Shown in pieces: positions 7,370 through 16,200 of a DNA stretch of 25,777 nucleotides (position 1 is the stretch's first letter; every line of letters begins with the position of its first letter). This stretch comes from a virus, in the IMG/VR virus record IMGVR_UViG_3300018432_000569, positions 1 through 25,777 of that record, one strand, 5' to 3'. Position numbers and translations under genes: made by a program. The notes under the pieces are model-generated. The model saw only the letters and a list, made by a program, of their open reading frames with translations. It ran no database searches and was not told the DNA's origin.

Positions 7370-7378
7370 GTCGCCGAG

Positions 7379-7421
7379 TCCGGGCCGGGCGTCCCTTGAC
7401 GGGGTTGGCGTCCGGCCCGGA
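7379..7421 (+). promoter_or_regulatory. GC-rich hairpin in the tail chaperone leader
   Basis: TCCGGGCCGG at 7379-7388 is the exact reverse complement of CCGGCCCGGA at 7412-7421, and the stem extends inward by several further pairs (some G-T). Downstream, CCCCGTCC occurs at 7423 and 7433, and it also occurs upstream at 7354. GACGGGG at 7398-7404, inside the loop, could pair with any of them. The chaperone's ribosome binding site (AAGGGA, 7441-7446) follows directly. Confidence 0.5.
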
Positions 7422-7452
7422 ACCCCGTCCCACCCCGTCCAAGGGAGTACCC

Positions 7453-7845
7453 GTGGCGCGTCTCACTGTCGAGCAGGTCAAGAAGGCGAAGGGCAAGTTC
7501 AAGTTCCGGGAACGCGAGGTCGAGATCCCAGATCTCGGCGGAACGATTCTGCTCAGGGGGCTCGGGGTTGGTGCCGCGAGCGCGCTTCATGAGGAGCTGA
7601 TCGACCCGGACACCGGGAACACGCGCGCGGGCCTGGACATGCTGACGCTCGCGTCGAAGCTGCTCGCCGCGGTGTGCGCCGACCCGGAGTTGTCGGAGGA
7701 CGCGGCCCGTGACCTCATTGACGCGATGCCCGTCGTCGAGCTCGCCCCGATCCTTGATGACATGCGGTTCCTCGCCGGGATGGGTGAGGAAACGAGCAAG
7801 GAGATCCTGGCGGCCGGGAGCGACTTTCGCCAGGCGGAAGACTGA
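7453..7845 (+). CDS. Tail assembly chaperone (G-type)
   Basis: 130 aa from the GTG at 7453, chosen for the AAGGGA 6 bases upstream and because a longer in-frame reading would cover the tail tube gene and the hairpin leader. It is mostly helical and acidic (LTVEQVKKAKGKFKF, EVEIPDLGGTILLRGL, then helices to FRQAED). This small soluble protein lies between tail tube and tape measure, the standard place of the lambda gpG-type chaperone that coats the tape measure during tail assembly. An out-of-frame extension follows at 7829-8020, consistent with the conserved G/GT pair. The domain order and position make this call secure although the sequence itself is poorly conserved in the family. Confidence 0.88.
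   Translation: MARLTVEQVKKAKGKFKFREREVEIPDLGGTILLRGLGVGAASALHEELIDPDTGNTRAGLDMLTLASKLLAAVCADPELSEDAARDLIDAMPVVELAPILDDMRFLAGMGEETSKEILAAGSDFRQAED
7825..7831 (+). promoter_or_regulatory. Candidate +1 frameshift site, TTT CGC
   Basis: In the G frame the codons read GAC TTT CGC CAG. Phe-tRNA moving from TTT to the overlapping TTC would keep full pairing, and the next 0-frame codon is CGC. The new frame reads GCC AGG CGG AAG ACT GAC and continues into the T extension. A second candidate just upstream is GGGAGCGA at 7816-7823, where Gly-tRNA could move from GGG to GGA. The site lies 15 bases before the 0-frame stop TGA. Confidence 0.45.
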
Positions 7846-8020
7846 CCTCCGCTACCGGTTCGAGCTTGCGGAGCGTCTCGGGTGGCGGTCCGTTGCCGCG
7901 CTCGAGGAGGGCATGACCCTCATCGAGTATGAGCACTGGAAGCAGCTGGATCGCGTCCGTGAGGACGAGCACAACAAGCAGCAAGCCAAGCAAGCCCGAC
8001 AACAGCGACGGGGGAGGTGA
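7829..8020 (+). CDS. T extension of the tail chaperone (G-T frameshift product)
   Basis: This reading frame is +1 relative to the G gene and has no convincing start of its own near its beginning. Its conserved-looking part (TDLRYRFELAERLGWRSVAALEE, then MTLIEYEHWKQLDRV, then a basic, Gln-rich tail) begins just where the G frame stops at 7845. A +1 (or -2) shift at the end of G would give a fusion of about 188 aa: 125 residues of G plus 63 of T. The helical pattern ERLGW..VAALE..MTLIEYEHW resembles T parts that bind the tail tube protein. Independent initiation at the ATG at 7913 is possible but less likely. Confidence 0.75.
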   Translation, partial: ARRKTDLRYRFELAERLGWRSVAALEEGMTLIEYEHWKQLDRVREDEHNKQQAKQARQQRRGR

Positions 8021-8026
8021 GCAGGG

Positions 8027-11000
8027 GTGGCGACAGCAGCGACGCTCACGGTCCTCGTTCGCGCGGATGGCATCAACACGCTGTCCCGGCAACTCACCGG
8101 CGTCCATAAGGACCTGACGCTCACCGGCGCCGGCGCGCGCACGGCGGGCGCGGACTTGGACAAGGCGGGCAAGCGCGGGTCGCGAGCGATCGGCGGGCTG
8201 AAGTCGGTGATGGGCGGTCTCGCGGGGCTCGCGGCGTTCGGGGCTGTGAGCAAGGGCGTGCACCTGATGATCGACGAGTTCCAGGAGGCCCGGAAGGTTG
8301 GGGCGCAAACCGCGGCGGTCCTGAAATCGACGGGTGGTGTCGCGAACATCTCCGCGAAACAGGTGCAGGACCTCGCCGGTGCCCTGTCACGGAAGGTCGG
8401 GATCGACGATGAGGCGATCCAGTCCGGCCAGAACCTGCTGCTGACGTTCTCCCGGATCCGGAACGAGACCGGTAAGGGCAACGACGTTTTCAACCAGACA
8501 ACGAAGGCGGCGCTGGACATGAGCGTCGCGATGGGCACCGACATGCGGACGTCGGCGTTGCAGTTGGGGAAGGCACTGAACGACCCCGCGAAGGGCCTCA
8601 CCCGGTTGACGCGATCCGGGGTGACGTTCACGGATCAGCAGGTGAAGCAGATCAAGGCGTTGCAGGCGTCCGGGGACATGCTCGGCGCCCAGAAGATCAT
8701 TATCGGGGAGGTCAACCGGGAGTTCGGTGGGAGCGCGGCCGCGGCCGCAACACCGATGGACAAGCTGAAGGTGAGCGTCGGGAACCTAGCGGAGGCCGGC
8801 GGCGCGGTTCTCGTCCCGGCGTTGGACAAGGCCGCGAAGGTGCTGACCGTCCTGTTCGATCAGATGGTCACCGGCCGCGGAGTGGGTGGCGCGCTTGTCA
8901 GCACGTTCCGGGGGCTCGGGACCGCGATCGGCGCGGTCGTTGCTGTCATCAGCGGCATGGTCGGGTGGTTCCGGCAGAACGAGGCGGCGTCGTTCGCGCT
9001 CGCGACCGCGGTCGGCGGGATCACGAGCGCGCTCGTCGCGCTCCGGGTGATCGGGATCGCGAGCGCCATCCAAGCATGGGTCGCGTTGAACGCCGCGTTC
9101 GTGACCAGCCCGATCGGCCTGGTCGCGCTCGCGCTCGGCGGACTCGTCGCCGCGCTCGTCATCGCGTACCACGAGTCCGAAACGTTCCGGGACATCGTCA
9201 ACGGCGCGTTCCAGATGGTCAAGGACGTCGTCGGTGGCGTGATCGGGTTCCTCACCGGGGTGATCAAGGGCATCGCTGACCTGTTCGGCGGGTCCGGCCC
9301 GCGGATCATGGCGGCCGTCCAAATCGGGGTCGTGAACGCGATCATCGCGCCGATCCGGAACGCCAAGGACGCGTTCCTTGCGCTCGGCGGATGGGTCGTT
9401 GCGCGCCTCCGGGACGGAATCACTGGTGCCGCCGCCGCGATCGTGACAGCGGCCGGCTGGATCAAGAACCGGGTCGTGGAGTACGTCCACAACCAGGTCG
9501 CCGGATTCATCAGTGTCGGATCCTGGATCACCAACCGGGTCGCCGAAGGGATCCAGGTCATCACTAGCCTGTTCGGTGCTGTCGGCGGCTGGATCAAGAA
9601 TCGCGTCACCGACCTCGTGCACGCCCAGGTGGAGGGCTTCAAGGGCGTCGGGTCATGGATCACCAACCGGGTCGCGGAAGGCATCCAAGTGGTGACCGAA
9701 GCGCTCTCCGGTGTCGGCGGATGGTTGAAGAACCGTGTCATGGATGCCGCGGCCGCCGCGAAAGAAGGCTTCCAAGGGATTGGCGGCTCGATCTTGGACT
9801 GGATCGTTGACGGTCTGAAGGCGGGCGCGAACAAGGTCGTGGGGTTCCTGAACAAGATCATCGGCGTGATCAACAAGCTTCCCGGTGTTGACATCAAGCC
9901 GATCGCTGACATCAAGACGGACGAGAAACGAAAGGGCGGCGTCTTCCAGGCGTTCGCGGGTGGCGGCGCGTTCGCACGGACCGGCGGCCTGGTCGCGAGC
10001 CCGATCACGCTCATGGGTGAGGAAGCCCCGCGGCATCCGGAGTTCGTGATCCCCACGAACCCGGCGTACAGGTCCCGAGCGCAGGGACTCGCGATGCAAG
10101 CGTCCAGCGCAGTGGGTCTCCCGCCGGGCGTGTACCCGCCCGGGCAGGGACCGCGCCGGCAGCAGGCCACGCCCGGCGGGCTGCTCCCCGGCCTCCAGCA
10201 GGGCGGCGTGTACACCGCGAGCGCGTACGGCCCGCCATGGGGTGGAATCCAGGGGACCGGTGTCACCGCGGACGGCACGAACCTGCGCGGAAACCCGCAC
10301 GTCCTCGGGGTCGCAGTCGACCCCAGGCTCATTCCGCTCGGCTCGAAACTCGACATTCAGCCGAACCCGTTCGGGACGCAACGCGACTTCAAGGCGTTCG
10401 ATACCGGTGGCGCGATCAAGGGTCGCCGCATCGACTTCTACGACTGGCGTGGCCGGGGCCCACAGAACGCGTGGGGGATGCGCCAAGTGAACGTCGACCC
10501 GCAAGGCGGTAGCGGCATCCTCGAGCGGGTCGCGGGCGCCGTCGGTGACGCGGTCGGCGCGGTCGGCGGGATCGTCGGTGACCTGATCTCCGGTGGCGCC
10601 GGGTTCCTGCTTGACCAATTGCCGAACCCGGCGGACATGCTCCCGGGATGGATGCACGGCCTCGGCCGGCACGCGATCAGCGGCGTCAGCGACTGGATCC
10701 GCGGGAAGGTCTCGGACGTCATCGGCTCCTTCGGCGGCGGGGCAGGTGGCGGCGGGATCACGGGCGGACCGCTCCCCGGCGACAAGGCCGCGGTCCTCAA
10801 GAAGCTGATCAAGATCGCGAACGAGATCGACGCCGGCGACTTCCCGTACGTGTACGGCGGCGGCCACGTCCAACCCGCACGCCCGAACCCCGGCCTGGAC
10901 TGCTCGTCATCCGTGTCGATGCTGATGCAGCACGCCGGGTTTGGGTTCCCGACGATGGTGTCCGGGGCGATGATGAACTACGGGATGCCCGGCCCCGGGA

Positions 11001-11377
11001 AGCAGTTCACGATCTGGGCGAACCCGGGGCACGTGTTCGCGACCATCGGCGGGCGCGACTGGGGAACCAACCGCGGCGAGCCCGGCGGCGGCCCCGGATG
11101 GCATAGCCACACGAAGGCGGGATTCACTCCGAGGCACCCGGGAGGGCTCGCCCAGGGCGGCATGTTCGGCCGGGACCCGTACCTCGGCGCGTACGCCACG
11201 GGTGGGGTCGTCCCGCGGGACGGGATGGCGTACGTCCACCAGGGCGAGACGATCAGCCCGGCCGGGAAGGGCGGGCCGCTCGTGAACATTGAGCGGCTCG
11301 AAGTGCATGAGCACTTGGATTGGGTGCGGGAATGGCGGAACGTCGAGCAGCAGTTGACGGCGTACGGCGGCCGGTAG
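8027..11377 (+). CDS. Tape measure protein with two cell-wall-hydrolase-like domains
   Basis: 1116 aa, GTG start with GGGAGGTGA upstream, overlapping the T stop. Residues 1-280 are helical and include a GINTLSRQLTGVHK opening. Residues 285-381 hold hydrophobic, probably membrane-inserting segments. Residues 477-570 carry 22-residue repeats (W at 478, 500, 522, 544 and 566). Near 650 is GGLVASPITLMGEEAP, the usual tape-measure C-terminal motif. Residues 729-807 match a 3D domain: D765 (AVDPRLIPLG), D792 (AFDTGGAIKG) and D803 (RIDFY). Residues 925-1050 look like an NlpC/P60- or CHAP-type cysteine peptidase: YVYGGGH, then C959 (DCSSS), then H1002 (PGHVFATI). The protein sets tail length and is ejected ahead of DNA; the hydrolase domains would open peptidoglycan. 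A final GGVVPRDGMAYVHQGE closes the protein. Confidence 0.92.
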   Translation: MATAATLTVLVRADGINTLSRQLTGVHKDLTLTGAGARTAGADLDKAGKRGSRAIGGLKSVMGGLAGLAAFGAVSKGVHLMIDEFQEARKVGAQTAAVLKSTGGVANISAKQVQDLAGALSRKVGIDDEAIQSGQNLLLTFSRIRNETGKGNDVFNQTTKAALDMSVAMGTDMRTSALQLGKALNDPAKGLTRLTRSGVTFTDQQVKQIKALQASGDMLGAQKIIIGEVNREFGGSAAAAATPMDKLKVSVGNLAEAGGAVLVPALDKAAKVLTVLFDQMVTGRGVGGALVSTFRGLGTAIGAVVAVISGMVGWFRQNEAASFALATAVGGITSALVALRVIGIASAIQAWVALNAAFVTSPIGLVALALGGLVAALVIAYHESETFRDIVNGAFQMVKDVVGGVIGFLTGVIKGIADLFGGSGPRIMAAVQIGVVNAIIAPIRNAKDAFLALGGWVVARLRDGITGAAAAIVTAAGWIKNRVVEYVHNQVAGFISVGSWITNRVAEGIQVITSLFGAVGGWIKNRVTDLVHAQVEGFKGVGSWITNRVAEGIQVVTEALSGVGGWLKNRVMDAAAAAKEGFQGIGGSILDWIVDGLKAGANKVVGFLNKIIGVINKLPGVDIKPIADIKTDEKRKGGVFQAFAGGGAFARTGGLVASPITLMGEEAPRHPEFVIPTNPAYRSRAQGLAMQASSAVGLPPGVYPPGQGPRRQQATPGGLLPGLQQGGVYTASAYGPPWGGIQGTGVTADGTNLRGNPHVLGVAVDPRLIPLGSKLDIQPNPFGTQRDFKAFDTGGAIKGRRIDFYDWRGRGPQNAWGMRQVNVDPQGGSGILERVAGAVGDAVGAVGGIVGDLISGGAGFLLDQLPNPADMLPGWMHGLGRHAISGVSDWIRGKVSDVIGSFGGGAGGGGITGGPLPGDKAAVLKKLIKIANEIDAGDFPYVYGGGHVQPARPNPGLDCSSSVSMLMQHAGFGFPTMVSGAMMNYGMPGPGKQFTIWANPGHVFATIGGRDWGTNRGEPGGGPGWHSHTKAGFTPRHPGGLAQGGMFGRDPYLGAYATGGVVPRDGMAYVHQGETISPAGKGGPLVNIERLEVHEHLDWVREWRNVEQQLTAYGGR
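9449..9790 (+). repeat. 22-residue repeats in the tape measure protein
   Basis: Five units read GWIKNRV or SWITNRV, with Trp at residues 478, 500, 522, 544 and 566, exactly 22 apart. The two unit types alternate (A-B-A-B-A'). A sixth degenerate unit (GGSILDWI) follows in register. The DNA is similar but not identical between copies. Confidence 0.85.
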
Positions 11378-11380
11378 CTC

Positions 11381-12253
11381 GTGCCGAATAACGCGCTGGT
11401 ATCCGCGCTCGCGCTCGAGGATGAGTTCGGGCAGATCACGCAGTTGCTCGCCCCCGGCTCCCGGCACGTCACCAGCATCGAAGGCGTCTTCGGCGCGAAG
11501 GCGCGGTCTGTGGTGGTGCCGCGCACGGGCCGGCACGGGACTCGTGCCCGGACACGGTTTTTGGATGATTCGCTGATCACTATCGCGTTCGATCTGCTCG
11601 GGGACACGGACGACGAGGTGTGGGCGGAGTACCGCGCGATCAGCGGCGCCCTCCAGAGCACCCTGGAAACGGAACGCCGTTTGCTGTGGACGTTCGGCAC
11701 GACCACGGCGTTGCAGTCACGTGTCAGGTTTGAGGAGATCACCGGGACCGTCGTCCCCGGCCCCCGCCGCCTCCAGTTCCAAGCGCACTTGCGGGCAACG
11801 GACCCGCGGGCGTACTCACAGACCCAGACGACGGTCGCTGGGAATCCGCTGTCGTCGACCACCACCGGCGGCGCCCGGTTCCCGCTCATGTTTCCCGTCC
11901 GGTTCAAGCCGTCGTCGACGTCGAGCGTGCAGCTCACGAACTTGGGGACAACCCCGACACCGCTGATCTTCGAGCTCCGCGGATACCTGCTGGATCCGCA
12001 GATCACGCTGGCCGGCACCGACCGCGCCCTGGTGTTCGTGGGGGATGTCGCGGCAGGGGACACGCTGACGGTCAGCAACATTGACCGTCCCGAGGTCTTG
12101 TTGAACGGGACCGCGAACCGGATGAACATGCTCGTCAGCGAGCGATCCCGCTGGTTCGATTTGCCGCGAGGGACGTGGACGATCAACCTGATCGCCCGTG
12201 ACTTCGGTACCGGCGCGTCCGTGTCGGTCCGGTACCGGCACGCCTACAAGTAG
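11381..12253 (+). CDS. Distal tail protein (Dit-like)
   Basis: 290 aa, GTG start 3 bases after the tape measure stop. The N-terminal half (GQITQLLAPGSRHVTSIEGVFGAKARSVVVPR, then a split-barrel part with EVWAEYRAISGAL) and the C-terminal galectin-like beta-sandwich (LTNLGTTPTPLIFELRGYL, then DTLTVSNIDRPEVLLNG) match the siphovirus Dit layout, including the LG..PT.P.f...G pattern and the tail segment with NLI.RD. Dit forms the hexameric ring at the tail end to which the hub and fibres attach. Its place just after the tape measure is canonical. What follows is not: the hub domain is more than 10 kb downstream. Confidence 0.85.
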   Translation: MPNNALVSALALEDEFGQITQLLAPGSRHVTSIEGVFGAKARSVVVPRTGRHGTRARTRFLDDSLITIAFDLLGDTDDEVWAEYRAISGALQSTLETERRLLWTFGTTTALQSRVRFEEITGTVVPGPRRLQFQAHLRATDPRAYSQTQTTVAGNPLSSTTTGGARFPLMFPVRFKPSSTSSVQLTNLGTTPTPLIFELRGYLLDPQITLAGTDRALVFVGDVAAGDTLTVSNIDRPEVLLNGTANRMNMLVSERSRWFDLPRGTWTINLIARDFGTGASVSVRYRHAYK

Positions 12254-12268
12254 AAAGAAGGGGGCGCT

Positions 12269-13288
12269 GTGGCGTCATCGGTAGTCGTCGCACCAAGCGT
12301 CGGCCATGCTCTCAACCTCACACAGGGCGGCATCGGTGCGACCCCCGGGTACGACGCCATCGACTTTCGCCGCTACTTCGGGGCGCCCTTGCAGGAGGGC
12401 GCCCTTGATGCGTCCACGTACAAGGTGCATGAACGCAACGCGGGCGCGAACATGCAAGTCGAGGTCGACGCGAACGCCGGTGAGGGCGTCCTCGTTCAAG
12501 GCGACACGCTGACGAACTCGAATCAGGGCAGGTATCACGTCGCGCAGCACGGCACGGTGATCACCCTGGACGCGTTCGCGGCGTCTGTAGCGAACCCCCG
12601 CATTGACAGTGTCGTGCTCCGTGTCCGGGATAGCACGCATGACGGGTCCGGGCAGTTCGATCCGATCTGCGAGTACCTGCAAGGGACGGCAACGAGCGGC
12701 GCGACCCTTGACAACGCGGTAGGGCGGCCGGCGCTCCCGCAGAGCGCGGTCAGGTTGTGCGACATTCTCATGCCGACCAGCGCAACGTCGGTGACGGCCG
12801 CCCGGATCCGGGACCGGCGCCCGATCGCCCGCGGCCAGTACTACCGTGGGTACACGGAAACGAGCCTGACGGGGACGGGCGGCGCCGCGAAACAGGTGCC
12901 CGCGAACTGCACGTTCCGAGGCGAATTCACCGGGGCCCCCGTCCGGATCACGCTCCGCCACGGATTCATCACGGTCGCGGCGGCCGCCCCGTCGTACGGG
13001 ATCCGGGTCATGCCGATCTTCGACAGTGTCACGCCCGGCGCCCCAGGCGCCGGGGGCGCCGGGCCGCACGCGATCTACCTTGGGCATTTCTCTCCCGCGA
13101 CCGCGGACTTCACGTCCCTGCCGGGTGCGACGCACGTGATGGGATGGGTCCCGACCGCCGGCTCCCACCAGGTCGAGTTCGCGTTCATCTTGGACAACTT
13201 CGCGGTCGGCGGACAGGTCATCCAAGGACCGTTCGAGATGATCATCGAAGAACTACCGCAGCGGACCGCGTCCTTGACCACCGTCTAA
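12269..13288 (+). CDS. Minor tail / baseplate protein
   Basis: 339 aa, GTG with AGAAAGAAGGGGG upstream. The N-terminal 180 residues (YDAIDFRRYFGAPLQEGAL, then GEGVLVQGDTL, then NPRIDSVVLRVRDSTHDGSG and AARIRDRRP) follow the pattern of phage minor tail proteins that attach to the baseplate. In such proteins a line like DRVVlRv.D...dgsg..... and a final tIrDrR mark the end of an adaptor domain. The C-terminal 150 residues are beta-rich with a Gly-Ala-Pro loop (TPGAPGAGGAG) and an FEMIIEELP end, and may be a jelly-roll that binds receptor. No enzyme motif. It lies between Dit and the large modular proteins. Confidence 0.7.
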   Translation: MASSVVVAPSVGHALNLTQGGIGATPGYDAIDFRRYFGAPLQEGALDASTYKVHERNAGANMQVEVDANAGEGVLVQGDTLTNSNQGRYHVAQHGTVITLDAFAASVANPRIDSVVLRVRDSTHDGSGQFDPICEYLQGTATSGATLDNAVGRPALPQSAVRLCDILMPTSATSVTAARIRDRRPIARGQYYRGYTETSLTGTGGAAKQVPANCTFRGEFTGAPVRITLRHGFITVAAAAPSYGIRVMPIFDSVTPGAPGAGGAGPHAIYLGHFSPATADFTSLPGATHVMGWVPTAGSHQVEFAFILDNFAVGGQVIQGPFEMIIEELPQRTASLTTV

Positions 13289-13291
13289 CGC

Positions 13292-16200
13292 ATGGCTGAG
13301 CTCGCTGATACCGTCACGATCCCCGGGCCCGTCGCGTACGCATCCAACGACGTGTACTTCCCGAACGGAGGCGCGGCGCAGTACCTCCACGGGGTACGGA
13401 TCGTCCCGCCCGAAACGCGGGTGTGGGACACGCTGGGGGTCGCGTGGAACTACATCGGCACGAACTGGAATAGCCCGGCGGCCGGGACCGCTTTAGGGTC
13501 CGGCGGCCTCATCTGGTTCACGGTCCACAACCAGCTTGCGGACGGGTTGCCGGACATGAGCTCGGCGCTCGCGACCGAACAACTTGCGGCCGACTCGAGC
13601 GGCCCCGGCGCGGGCGGCAACGTCTACCGGTACGACCAGCGAACCCGCGCACTGATCGGTGCGACGACCAACAGTTTCCTGATCCATATGAGCATTCCGG
13701 CCGGCCTGTCCGTGGTCGCCGGCCTCCCCATCTGGCTCGTCATCAGGAACATGCACGCGGACCCCGTCCTGAACGCGAGCGGCCCGAACTGGGTGACCAC
13801 AAGGAACACGATCCTGCTGCCGGACGGGACCGTCAAAACGCCGCCGAACCATGTGAACACGATCACGGCCGCGTCGTCGTACTCAACGCATGGCCTGGAC
13901 CCGCGGGAAGTGGTCGCGTCGAAGGCGCTCGCCACCGACCCGTGGGTGTTCAGTACCGCGGTCGGCAGGTATCCGGGTGCGAGCTCCGGGGTCGACAACG
14001 GCAACGACCACGCCCGCATCCCCGTGTACTTCTGGCGGGAACTGGGATCCACCCGGCTGCGGTCGAAGATGCCGTTCACGGGGCAGCGGATCGCGTCAGC
14101 GGCAACCCCGACGGTTACGCGGATGGATGCCGTCAACGCGGCATCATTGAAGTACGCGCTCGCGAATCCCACGACCGCAGGGACGTGCACCGTCACCGCG
14201 CAGGTCCTGAACGCGGATGGCACGAACAATGGGTCCGCGGTCGTGAGCCCGGCGAGCGCCGCGGCCCCCACCGGTGGTGGCCCCGTTGTCGTGCAGTTCG
14301 CGGCGCCGGTCGCGGTCGCCGCCGGGCAAGGCATTCGCCTCACGTGCTCGAAGGCGGTGTGGATGGGGGTCGCGGACGCGTATCTCCGTCGCGTGTTCGA
14401 TGAATCCGACGACTGGCAGTACACCTCCAATAGTGCGCCGCACTACCCGGACATTGTCGCGTTCGGTGCCCGCGGCGTCGCGGACTGGCCCTGGTCGCAT
14501 TCCAACAGGCAGGCGGCCGCCACCGGGCAGGCCGGGGCGACAGCGGTCGCGACGAACCTGGTTGCGTCGGCGAATACCGTGACGTTCGCGGCGACCCGGG
14601 GGGCGGCGAGTCCCGACGCGAAACGTGTCCGGATCGTTGATACGTCAGCGGGCGCCAGCCGCGGGTTCACGGCTACGGTGACCGGTGACTCCGTCGGTTG
14701 GCTTCGTGTACGCGTCGGAACGACCGGGGCGGTCGGCACGACCGCGACCGGAACGGCGGACACCGACCTCTACCTTCTCGCGACCAACCAGGCCACCAGC
14801 GGGAACTACACGGCGACGGTCGGGATCACGCCGGCGCAGGGCGGGGACACCATCCCCGCGATCGCGGCGTCCATGAGTGTCACGGACGCGCAACCCGTCG
14901 GCCCGTACGACGCGGAAGTCGCGGCTGTCGCGACCCGGTTCTGGAAACTCGAGGAACTCACCGGCGATTTCCCGGACAGCAAGGGGGGCGCGAGTCTCGC
15001 GCTGACCGGTACCGGCGCGGTCCGCGGGATTGACATCAACGCGCCCGTGTCCACCACCACGGGGTTCCGTGTCGCGGTAGACGCGCTCGGGTCGGCGGTC
15101 ATCGCGCACTGGCCGCTCGGGGAAGCCGCTGGCGGTGGCGCTACCGGCACCACCGTGTACAGCGGACTGTCGCGCACCAACAGCGTGGCCGGGAAAACGT
15201 CGGATGCCGTGCCATGGCCGACCAGTACCGCGATCGGGGATGTCGTCGTCCTCGCTGTGCACATCGAGTCCGCGACCGCGGTCACCACGGCCGTCGCGTC
15301 CGGCGGGTCCACTGCGTGGGTGCAACGAGACTCGACTCGGATCACGGCGTCCGGGGATCGCAACTCGATCTGGACGAAACGCGTTGAGGCCGGGGATCTC
15401 GCGAACCCGATCAGCGTCACGTGGGGTGGCATCGCCGTCCGGTGCACCAGCACCGCGATACGGGTGACCGCCGCGAAGGCAACAGGCGAATTCGTCAACC
15501 AGGTCAGTGGCGCCACCGGGGCTGCCGCAACGTTCACTGCCCCCGGGTTCACGACCACCCAGAAGTCGCTGATCCTGTACATCGAGATGAGCCGGTGGGA
15601 TCTCAACGAAACGCCACCCGCCGGATACACGGAACGCCAAGACCTCAGCGCCACAGAGATCTACGTCGCGTCCCTCGATCAGGGCGCGGCCGGCGCGGTC
15701 GCCGCCGCCGGGGCGACAACTCCCGCCGGGGAATCCACGGACTACGCGGCGTTCCTGATCGCGATCGAACCGGAAGGCGTCGCGGTCGTCAACGCGGTCG
15801 ACCGAAAGGGCGCCCGCAACGGGGTCGCGAACGGCGCGATCACCCGGAACGTCACCACCCTCCTCACGGACGGGACCGCGGACGGCGCCGTCCAGGTCGG
15901 CGGCACCGACACGGTGCCGACCACCGGGTACTTCGAGGTGCCCGCGACGACCGCGTTGCAGACCCCTGCGTTCACGGTCATGGCGTGGGTCAAAGTCACG
16001 GGCGGGCAGGGCACCAGCCGCACAGTCATCAGTTACCGCGACAGCGGGGTCAGCATCGCGCGCGGCTGGTACATCGTTGCCGCATCCACGAACCGGTGGC
16101 GGTTCCTGGTTGGCCTGTCCGACAACACGTTCGTGACCGTCGAAAGCGTCGAGACCGTCCAAGTCGGACAGACCGTGTTCCTCACCGGAACATGGGAGGG

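Noticed and set aside
8860-10356. A 498-codon open frame on the minus strand, inside the tape measure gene
   Set aside because: Long antisense frames are usual in high-GC DNA. It lies wholly within a convincing tape measure gene and shows no family motif.
13033-13063. Strong GGCGCC-type palindromes that could be a hairpin or terminator
   Set aside because: They lie inside a coding region as codons for a Gly-Ala-Pro loop and are not followed by a T run.
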